From positions 1 to 6,531 of the forward strand of contig DVLP01000318.1 of NCBI GenBank assembly GCA_018715445.1: a DNA stretch of 6,531 nucleotides, written 5' to 3'. Shown one piece after another: positions 1 to 5,019 of the stretch (positions within the stretch are counted from its first letter, which is position 1; each line of letters begins with the position of its first letter). The notes beneath the pieces are model-generated. The model did no database searches, was not told where the DNA came from, and saw only the letters and a list, made by a program, of their open reading frames with translations. Made by a program: the position numbers and the translations under genes. The stretch is from Candidatus Avipropionibacterium avicola. Lineage in GTDB: Bacteria; Actinomycetota; Actinomycetes; Propionibacteriales; Propionibacteriaceae.

Positions 1-1389
1 CGCGTCGAGGGCGGCCACGGTCGAGGAGTCGTAGATCTGGGCTCCGCTCAGGTCGATCACGACCTCGTCCGGATCGCCGACATAGTCGAACTGGTAGACC
101 AGATCATTGCTCGAGGCGAAGAACAGCGCGCCCCGTACGGCGTAGGTCTTGGTCCCGTCCTCGGAGCTGTCGACCTGGACCACTTCGGTGAAGTGGGCGA
201 TCCGCCGGGCGAACAGGACCATCGCGACGACCACTCCCAGGATCACGCCGATCGCGAGGTTGTCGGTGAGCACGGTGGCGACCACGGTGACCACCATGAT
301 CACGGTCGCGCTGACCGGCATCTGCTTCAGGGTCCTCGGTCGGATGCTGTGCCAGTCGAAGGTCATCACCGACACCATCACCATGACCGCGACCAGCGCC
401 GCCATCGGGATCTGTCCGACGATGTCGCCCAGCACCATCACCAGGATCAACAGCCAGACACCGGCCATGAAGGTGGACACCCGGCTACGGGCACCGGCAC
501 CCTTCACGTTGATCATGGTCTGCCCGATCATGGCGCAGCCGCCCATCCCGCCGAAGAGGCCGGTCACGATGTTGGCGATCCCCTGGCCCCAGCCCTCGCG
601 GGTCTTGTTCGAGTGGGTGTCGGTGATGTCGTCGACCAGCTTCGCGGTCATCAACGACTCCAACAGCCCGACCATGGCCATGCCGAGCGCGTACGGGGCG
701 ATGGTCGCCAGCATGTCCACGCTGAGCGGGACATCGGGGACGAACAGCCCGGGCAGGCTGTCCGGCAGGGCACCCATGTCGCCCACCCGCGGGATGTCGA
801 TGCCGGCGACCACGACGACGACGCTGAGCACCACGATCGCCACCAACGGCGCCGGGATGATCTTGGTCAGTCGCGGGAAGCCGATGATGATGCCGATGCC
901 CACCACGACCAGCGGATAGACGATCCACGGCACTCCGATCAGATGCCGCAGCTGCGCACTGAAGATCAGGATCGCCAACGCATTGACGAAGCCGACCATC
1001 ACGCTGCGCGGGACGAACCGCATCAGCTTGGCCACCCCGAGCACGCTGAACACGATCTGGATCACTCCGGCCAGCAGCACCGCGGCCACCAAGTGGTCCA
1101 ACCCGTGGCTGGCCACCAGCGGCGCCATCACCAGCGCAGTCGACCCGGCCGCGCCGGACACCATCGCGGGCCGGCCACCGGTGATGGCGATGGTGACGGC
1201 CATCGTCACCGAGGCGAACAGTCCGATCCGGGGGTCGACCCCGGCCACGATCGCGAACGAGATCGCCTCGGGGATCAGCGCAAGAGCGGTGACCAGACCG
1301 CCCAACACCTCGATCCGCAGCCAACGCGGGGAGGTGAGGACCTCTCGGACGCTGACATGCCTGCCGTTGCCGGCGTCGGGTTGGCTCAT
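1..1389 (-). CDS. SulP-family inorganic anion transporter with STAS domain (C-terminus cut by window edge)
   Basis: The frame is open from an ATG at 1389-1387 to the left edge, giving 463 codons with no stop. The protein is a polytopic membrane carrier of the SulP/SLC26 family, which moves sulfate, bicarbonate or dicarboxylates; the substrate cannot be read from sequence. Many hydrophobic segments lie between about residues 28 and 395. The first carries the family signature around LIPEAISFAIVAG (38-50). A conserved core includes GLLESLMTAKLVDD (241-254) and GGMGGCAMIGQT (280-291). From about 412 the chain becomes soluble and starts a STAS domain, ending here in VVIDLSGAQIYDSS (443-456). SulP proteins usually run to about 480-570 residues, so only the end of STAS should be missing. 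The start lies 11 nt after the fabI stop, so the gene is probably the third of a fabG-fabI-sulP unit. The ribosome binding site is weak (AGG about 8 nt upstream). The family call is firm. Confidence 0.93.
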   Translation of the reverse strand, partial: MSQPDAGNGRHVSVREVLTSPRWLRIEVLGGLVTALALIPEAISFAIVAGVDPRIGLFASVTMAVTIAITGGRPAMVSGAAGSTALVMAPLVASHGLDHLVAAVLLAGVIQIVFSVLGVAKLMRFVPRSVMVGFVNALAILIFSAQLRHLIGVPWIVYPLVVVGIGIIIGFPRLTKIIPAPLVAIVVLSVVVVVAGIDIPRVGDMGALPDSLPGLFVPDVPLSVDMLATIAPYALGMAMVGLLESLMTAKLVDDITDTHSNKTREGWGQGIANIVTGLFGGMGGCAMIGQTMINVKGAGARSRVSTFMAGVWLLILVMVLGDIVGQIPMAALVAVMVMVSVMTFDWHSIRPRTLKQMPVSATVIMVVTVVATVLTDNLAIGVILGVVVAMVLFARRIAHFTEVVQVDSSEDGTKTYAVRGALFFASSNDLVYQFDYVGDPDEVVIDLSGAQIYDSSTVAALDA

Positions 1390-1400
1390 CGGGGCCTGGC

Positions 1401-2171
1401 TCAGGCGCCGGTGGAGTGCATGCCGCCGTCGACGTGGACGATCTCGCCGGTGGTACGGGGGAACCAGTCGCTGAGCAGCGCGACGACGGCCTTGCCGGCC
1501 GCGTCGTAGTCCTTGCTGTCCCAACCGAGCGGGGCACGCTCGGCCCACACCTCGTTGAAGGCTTCGCCGCCGGGGATGGCCCGCTTGGCGAGGGTGTCGA
1601 GCGGACCGGCCGCGACCAGGTTGACCCGCACACCCTCGGGGCCGAGGTAGCGGGCCAGGTAGCGCGAGACCGACTGCAGGGTCGACTTCGACACACCCAT
1701 CCAGCCGTAGACCGGCCACGACACCGAGTTGTCGAAGTCGAGCCCGACCACCGACGCGGACTCGCCGAACAACGGCTTGCACGCCATCGTCAGCGAAGCC
1801 AGCGAGTACGCCGAGATCTGCAGCGACTGGGCGACGTCGGGCCAGCCGGTGGTCAGGAATCCGTCGGCAAAGGCGGTCTCCGGGTTCGCGAAGGCGATCG
1901 AGTGCACCACACCATCGATGTGGTCAACGTGCTCGCGCACCAGGTCCGGCAGGCGGGTCAGGTGCTCCTCGTCGGTGACGTCGAGCTCGACCAGCGGCGG
2001 CACCGGGTCCAGCTTCTGGATCACCCGGTTGGTCAGGCTCATCGCCCGGCCGAAGTTCGTGACGATCACCGTCGCACCCTCCTCGGCAGCGATCCGCGCC
2101 ACCGAGTAGGCGATCGAGGTGTTCATCGTGATGCCGGTGACCAGGATGTTCTTGCCCTCAAGGATTCCCAT
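1401..2171 (-). CDS. fabI: Enoyl-[acyl-carrier-protein] reductase (NADH), FabI/InhA family
   Basis: This 256-residue enzyme reduces trans-2-enoyl-ACP to acyl-ACP, the last step of each cytosolic type II fatty acid elongation round. It is a Rossmann-fold short-chain dehydrogenase of the divergent FabI type. The N-terminal motif GKNILVTGI (6-14) is followed by N17-T18-S19-I20, as in InhA. LDV (63-65) contacts the adenine side, and VVHSIAF (88-94) holds S91, the equivalent of InhA Ser94. The catalytic pair is Y155 and K162 (Y-x6-K), with F146 matching InhA Phe149. The end, TGEIVHVDGG (241-250), is typical of the family. The start matches InhA (MTGLLDGKRILVSG) within one or two residues. The stretch from T193 to W217 is about 10 residues shorter than in InhA and resembles ordinary FabI, so mycolate-length substrates are not expected. 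The gene follows fabG by 53 nt without a strong Shine-Dalgarno and precedes sulP by 11 nt. Confidence 0.96.
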   Translation of the reverse strand: MGILEGKNILVTGITMNTSIAYSVARIAAEEGATVIVTNFGRAMSLTNRVIQKLDPVPPLVELDVTDEEHLTRLPDLVREHVDHIDGVVHSIAFANPETAFADGFLTTGWPDVAQSLQISAYSLASLTMACKPLFGESASVVGLDFDNSVSWPVYGWMGVSKSTLQSVSRYLARYLGPEGVRVNLVAAGPLDTLAKRAIPGGEAFNEVWAERAPLGWDSKDYDAAGKAVVALLSDWFPRTTGEIVHVDGGMHSTGA

Positions 2172-2224
2172 GGCTGTGTACCTGAACTTTCGTGTCGTGG
2201 AAGGAAAGGATGGGCTCGCCCGAC

Positions 2225-2974
2225 TCAGTGACCCATGCCGAGGCCACCGTCGACCGGGACCACGGCACCGGAGACGTACCCGGCGGCGTCGGAGGCGAGG
2301 AAGGAGACCACGGCGGCGACATCCTGGCTGCTGCCCATCCGCCCCAGCGGGATCTGCGACTTGTACTTGGCGACCAGGTCCTCGCTGAGCTCGGAGGTCA
2401 TGTCGGTCTCGATGAAGCCGGGGGCCACGACATTGGCGGTGATCCCCCGCGAGCCGACCTCCCGGGCCAGCGAGCGGGCCATCCCGATCAGACCGGACTT
2501 GGAGGCCGCGTAGTTGACCTGTCCGGCCGAACCGAGCAGCCCGACCACCGAGGAGATGAAGACCAGGCGTCCGAAGCGGGCGCGGACCATCCCCCGCACA
2601 GCTCGCTTGGCGACCCGGAACGAGCCGGTGAGATTGGTGTCGACGACCTCGGAGAAGTCGTCCTCACTCATCCGCAGCACCAGGGTGTCCTTGGTGATCC
2701 CGGCATTGGCGATGACGACCTCGACCGGACCGAGTTGGTCCTCGATGGTGGCGAAGGCCTGGTCGACCTGCTCACCGGAGGTGATGTCGCAGGCGAGTCC
2801 GAGGACCCCGTCGGGGGCTTCGCCGCTGCGCGAAGTGGTGGCGACGCGGTGACCGGCATCGCGGAACTGCTCGGCGATCACGCGGCCGATGCCACGCGAG
2901 CCGCCGGTCACCAGGACGGTCCGGGACGGCTGGGCGGATTCGGTCGGCTGGTTGGGCTCGGTCGATGCATTCAC
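2225..2974 (-). CDS. fabG: 3-oxoacyl-[acyl-carrier-protein] reductase (NADPH), FabG/MabA
   Basis: This enzyme reduces 3-oxoacyl-ACP to 3-hydroxyacyl-ACP, the first reduction of type II fatty acid elongation in the cytosol. It is a classical short-chain dehydrogenase. With the GTG start at 2974-2972 it has 249 residues, the usual FabG size. Visible motifs are TGGSRGIG (23-30, cofactor glycine loop), D63 (CDIT), NAG (90-92), N114, S142 in SSVVG, the Y155-x3-K159 pair, and PGFIETDM (185-192). These match the E. coli tetrad N110, S138, Y151 and K155 with an offset of four. In-frame GTGs also exist at 2983 and 3004. I chose 2974 because a -10-like TAACGT ends 7 nt upstream and overlaps the 2983 codon; the extra N-terminal residues also match nothing in the family. 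The next gene is fabI, an order resembling the mycobacterial mabA-inhA pair. The enzyme call is firm and the start is probable. Confidence 0.95.
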   Translation of the reverse strand: MNASTEPNQPTESAQPSRTVLVTGGSRGIGRVIAEQFRDAGHRVATTSRSGEAPDGVLGLACDITSGEQVDQAFATIEDQLGPVEVVIANAGITKDTLVLRMSEDDFSEVVDTNLTGSFRVAKRAVRGMVRARFGRLVFISSVVGLLGSAGQVNYAASKSGLIGMARSLAREVGSRGITANVVAPGFIETDMTSELSEDLVAKYKSQIPLGRMGSSQDVAAVVSFLASDAAGYVSGAVVPVDGGLGMGH

Positions 2975-2981
2975 GCGGGTC

Positions 2982-2987
2982 ACGTTA
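2982..2987 (-). promoter_or_regulatory. -10 element of a leaderless promoter for fabG
   Basis: Read on the minus strand the hexamer is TAACGT, fitting the actinobacterial TANNNT -10 pattern. Only 7 nt (GACCCGC) separate it from the GTG at 2974, so transcription would begin at or next to the start codon. No convincing -35 hexamer is visible 16-19 bp upstream, which is common in high-GC actinomycetes. The element sets the fabG start, because both longer alternatives would begin within or before the -10 box. It is an inference from spacing only. Confidence 0.55.
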
Positions 2988-3027
2988 TCGTGTCCGGCCC
3001 GCACCGGCAGCGCCTGACCGGGCGACG

Positions 3028-3033
3028 TAGGCT
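3028..3033 (+). promoter_or_regulatory. -10 element of a leaderless promoter for the DUF3099 gene
   Basis: TAGGCT lies 6 nt before the GTG at 3040, inside the context GCGACGTAGGCTG. That context is nearly identical to the one in front of the SURF1 gene (GCGACGTAGCCTG). There is no Shine-Dalgarno between the box and the start codon, which supports a leaderless transcript. The box faces away from the fabG -10, and the two share the 40 bp between them. No clear -35 was found. Confidence 0.55.
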
Positions 3034-3039
3034 GGACCC

Positions 3040-3393
3040 GTGGCGTCCCATTCCTCGACCGTGATCACCGATGCCCCCACCGCGGCATCGAAGGACGCCC
3101 GGTCCCGCCGCAACCGTTATCTGGTGCTGCAGGCGGCCCGGGTGGTCTGCATCATGATCGCCTTCCTGATCCCGGGCTGGCCGAAGTGGATCGTGATCGC
3201 CGCCGCCGCGATCCTGCCGGCCGTCGCCGTGCTGGTGGCGAACCAGCCGAACCAGAAGGCCCTGTTGGAGGCCGAGGCCCGGGCCCGTGACCGCGAGGAC
3301 GCCGAGACCGACCGTCCAGCCGTGAGCGACGGGTCGTACCAGGTCATCCACGGTGAGGTGGACGAGACCGAGACCGAGACCGATCCGCGCTGA
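3040..3393 (+). CDS. DUF3099-family small membrane protein
   Basis: This 117-residue protein has unknown function. A polar N-terminus with a basic patch (RSRRNRY, about 21-27) is followed by two closely spaced hydrophobic stretches at about 29-45 and 50-67. They are separated by a short turn, PGWPKW (44-49), which gives a membrane hairpin. The end (about 75-117) is charged and acidic, finishing in a Glu-Thr run (ETETETD). The RRNRYL start, the GWPKW turn and the AVLVANQPN segment agree with the DUF3099 family, which is known mainly from actinobacteria. The positive-inside rule would put both ends in the cytoplasm. The gene is divergent from fabG, with 65 bp between start codons, and stands 22 nt upstream of SURF1. 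SURF1 seems to have its own promoter, so co-transcription is possible but not required. The GTG start is set by the -10 box 6 nt upstream. Family call good, function unknown. Confidence 0.85.
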   Translation: MASHSSTVITDAPTAASKDARSRRNRYLVLQAARVVCIMIAFLIPGWPKWIVIAAAAILPAVAVLVANQPNQKALLEAEARARDREDAETDRPAVSDGSYQVIHGEVDETETETDPR

Positions 3394-3402
3394 GCCGCGA
3401 CG

Positions 3403-3408
3403 TAGCCT
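3403..3408 (+). promoter_or_regulatory. -10 element of a leaderless promoter for the SURF1 gene
   Basis: TAGCCT sits 7 nt before the GTG at 3416, in the 22-nt gap between the DUF3099 stop and the SURF1 start. The surrounding 13 bases differ by one from those at the DUF3099 promoter. No Shine-Dalgarno lies between the box and the GTG. It probably drives the SURF1-methyltransferase-hydrolase operon separately from the upstream gene. It rests on pattern and spacing only. Confidence 0.55.
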
Positions 3409-3415
3409 GACGACC

Positions 3416-4192
3416 GTGCCCCCGACAGCGAACCGCCGGACCGCCAATCGCCGGACCGCCCTGCGGTGGATCAGCCTGATCGTCTTCGCCCTGGTCCTGG
3501 CCACGCTGTTCATCCAGCTCGGTCAGTGGCAGCTGCGACGTCTCGAGGAACGACGGGCCAACAACGCGATCGTCGAGCGTGCCGAGAGCGCCGAGGTCGG
3601 CGAGTGGACCGACTACCTCGGCGACCAACCGCCGTCGGCCGAGGACGAGTGGCGCCGGGTACGGATCGAGGGCACCTACCTGACCGATCAGCAGTACGTG
3701 GTCCGCTTCCGGACCAACGGTGATGCCCGTGGCTACGAGGTGATCACCCCGCTGCGGACCGACGACGGCCGGATCGTGCTGATCGATCGTGGCTTCGGTG
3801 CGGTCCCCGACGGCGGCCAGATGCCGACCAGCGCCCCGGCAGCACCGACCGGACCGGTGTCCCTGGTGGCCCGGATCAGGGTCGACGAGCGCGGTGGCGC
3901 CGGTCAGGTCCCCCAGGACGGCCAGATCTGGGCAGTGAACTCCGGCGCGATCGCCGAGGACCTCGGCACCGAGGTCGTACCGGGGTGGCTGCAACTCGAC
4001 ACCAGCGATGTCGAGCAGCAGGGTGGCCTGGTGCCGGCCGCGCTGCCGGCCCTGGACGAGGGCCCGCACTTCTCGTACGCCATGCAGTGGTTCTCCTTCA
4101 CCCTGATCGGCGTGGTCGGGGTGGTCGTGTTCATCCGGGCCGACCTCAAGGACCGTCGCCGACAACAGGCCCGGGCCACGCTGGCGCGATGA
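3416..4192 (+). CDS. SURF1-family cytochrome c oxidase assembly protein
   Basis: SURF1 proteins help build the aa3-type cytochrome c oxidase in the membrane and are linked to heme a delivery to subunit I. This 258-residue copy has the expected layout: a basic N-terminus, one membrane segment at about 18-35, a large extracytoplasmic domain, and a second membrane segment at about 225-241 followed by a charged tail. Family motifs are LGQWQLRRLEER (35-46), GYEVITPL (106-113), VLIDRGF (121-127) and, before the second helix, H218-x2-Y221-x2-Q224-W225-F226. The GTG at 3416 is preferred over an in-frame ATG at 3353. The longer form would overlap the DUF3099 coding end and add a Pro/Arg tail unlike the family, whereas the GTG has a -10 box 7 nt upstream. 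The stop overlaps the next start by ATGA. No ctaA, ctaB or ctaC-E gene is visible here. The family call is firm. Confidence 0.93.
   Translation: MPPTANRRTANRRTALRWISLIVFALVLATLFIQLGQWQLRRLEERRANNAIVERAESAEVGEWTDYLGDQPPSAEDEWRRVRIEGTYLTDQQYVVRFRTNGDARGYEVITPLRTDDGRIVLIDRGFGAVPDGGQMPTSAPAAPTGPVSLVARIRVDERGGAGQVPQDGQIWAVNSGAIAEDLGTEVVPGWLQLDTSDVEQQGGLVPAALPALDEGPHFSYAMQWFSFTLIGVVGVVVFIRADLKDRRRQQARATLAR
3431..3460 (+). repeat. 15-bp tandem duplication encoding (NRRTA)x2
   Basis: Two adjacent 15-bp units, 3431-3445 and 3446-3460, differ only at the third base (AACCGCC... against AATCGCC...). They are in frame and encode residues 6-15 of SURF1, doubling a basic pentapeptide just before the first membrane helix. 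This looks like a slippage duplication that keeps the frame and adds positive charge on the cytoplasmic side. The synonymous difference suggests it is not brand new. Confidence 0.85.
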
Positions 4193-5019
4193 TCACCGAC
4201 GTCATCGACCTGCTCCGCTGCCCGCACTGTGGCACCGCACTGGAGCTGGACGGACGGGTCGTCGCCTGCCACGGTCGGCACCGCTTCGACCTGGCCCGAC
4301 AGGGTCACCTCAACCTGTTGTCCACCCCGGCGCCGGCCAATGCCGACTCGGCCGCGATGGTCGCGGCCCGCCTGGCCTACCTGGAGCGTGGCCTGCACCA
4401 GCCGGTACGTGACCTGCTCAGCGCCAGTTCGGGGCCGGTGGTCCTGGACGCCGGGTGCGGTCCGGGCTGGTACCTGGCCGGGCTCCCGGCCGAGCACCGG
4501 GTGCTCGGGATGGACCTGTCCGCCGCGGCTGCCCGCCGTGCCGCCCGGGCCCATCCGCGGGCCGGTGTGGTGGTCAGCGACCTGCGCCAGGACTGGCCGG
4601 TGGCCGATGCGGTGGTCGACACCGTCTGGTCGGTCTTTGCTCCCCGCCACCTCGACGAGGTGGTGCGCGTGCTGCGACCCGGTGGCGAGTTCCTGGTGGT
4701 GCTGCCGGGTGAGGACCACTTGGTCGAGCTGGTCCGCTCCGGAGCCGTGATCGGCCAACAGCGTGACAAGGAGGCGAGCCTGCTCGCCCAACTGTCCTCC
4801 CGACTGGAGCCGACCCGGCGCGACACCGTACGGACCACAGTCACCATCAGCGATGACACCTTGGTCCACGAACTCGTCGCCATGGGTCCCAGCGCCCACC
4901 ACCGGACGGAACCCCCGGGCAGTGACCGTCATCCCCGTGGTGGAACGACATCACAGCCCGAACAGGTGACGGTGTCGTTGATCGTCCGCGCCTTCCGCCT
5001 CGACCCAGGAGGGTCATGA
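4189..5019 (+). CDS. 23S rRNA (guanine-N1)-methyltransferase, RlmA/TlrB family
   Basis: This 276-residue enzyme should transfer a methyl group from S-adenosylmethionine to N1 of a guanine in helix 35 of 23S rRNA, acting in the cytosol. The N-terminal zinc finger has C11-P-H-C14 and C27-x3-H31, as in E. coli RlmA. It is followed by RFDLARQGHLNLL (32-44) and DSAAMVAAR (53-61), both RlmA hallmarks. The Rossmann methyltransferase domain carries motif I VLDAGCGPGW (85-94), the acidic MDLS (108-111), FAPRHLDEVVRVLRPGG (150-166) and a late MGPSAHH (232-238), where RlmA has MTPFAW. Gram-positive members (RlmA-II, TlrB) modify G748 and Gram-negative RlmA-I modifies G745, so G748 is the more likely target; that is inference. 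The ATG overlaps the SURF1 stop by four bases. The frame is open further upstream to 3985, but that part only mirrors SURF1 and the zinc finger begins right after the chosen start. Confidence 0.9.
   Translation: MITDVIDLLRCPHCGTALELDGRVVACHGRHRFDLARQGHLNLLSTPAPANADSAAMVAARLAYLERGLHQPVRDLLSASSGPVVLDAGCGPGWYLAGLPAEHRVLGMDLSAAAARRAARAHPRAGVVVSDLRQDWPVADAVVDTVWSVFAPRHLDEVVRVLRPGGEFLVVLPGEDHLVELVRSGAVIGQQRDKEASLLAQLSSRLEPTRRDTVRTTVTISDDTLVHELVAMGPSAHHRTEPPGSDRHPRGGTTSQPEQVTVSLIVRAFRLDPGGS
5007..5012 (+). promoter_or_regulatory. Strong Shine-Dalgarno (AGGAGG) close to the serine hydrolase start
   Basis: AGGAGG, followed by another G, lies only 3 nt before the ATG at 5016, inside the last codons of the methyltransferase gene. 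It is the only full-strength Shine-Dalgarno seen before a gene in this window. The spacing is shorter than the usual 5-9 nt, so it may act mainly in reinitiation across the ATGA overlap. Confidence 0.6.

Noticed and set aside
193..1509. Long plus-strand open frame (438 codons) rich in His, Asp, Gln and Arg
   Set aside because: It lies opposite the SulP gene and runs into the fabI end. Its low-complexity HDH/DDD composition is what high-GC antisense frames produce. The minus-strand SulP reading has recognisable membrane and STAS motifs.
485..1696. Minus-strand open frame of 403 codons crossing the fabI-sulP junction
   Set aside because: It is in a different frame from both genes on the same strand and consists of Arg/Pro/Ser/Gly-rich sequence with no domain. 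FabI and SulP in the other frames are clear.
2172..2224. Possible attenuator or terminator hairpin between fabG and fabI
   Set aside because: The only pairing seen is GGGC-GA-GCCC, whose two-base loop is too small. There is no T-run after it.
2975..3004. Upstream GTG starts for fabG at 3004 and 2983
   Set aside because: They lie before or inside the likely -10 box and add up to ten residues that do not belong to the FabG fold.
2192..3064. Plus-strand open frame opposite fabG
   Set aside because: It is antisense to FabG, with Gly/Asp/His-rich composition and no motifs. It also spans the divergent promoter region.
3364..3381. GAGACC triplicate at the end of the DUF3099 gene
   Set aside because: It is a short 6-bp tandem run encoding ETETET in an acidic tail. 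Such codon-level repetition is common in charged disordered ends and does not suggest a regulatory element.
3353..3415. Longer ATG start for SURF1
   Set aside because: It would overlap the DUF3099 coding end by 41 bp and add a Pro/Arg-rich stretch not expected in SURF1. The GTG at 3416 has a well-placed -10 box and gives the usual basic N-terminus.
3344..4932. Minus-strand open frames opposite SURF1 and the methyltransferase (273 and 342 codons)
   Set aside because: Both are shadows of well-supported plus-strand genes. Their composition is typical of antisense translation and they show no conserved motif.
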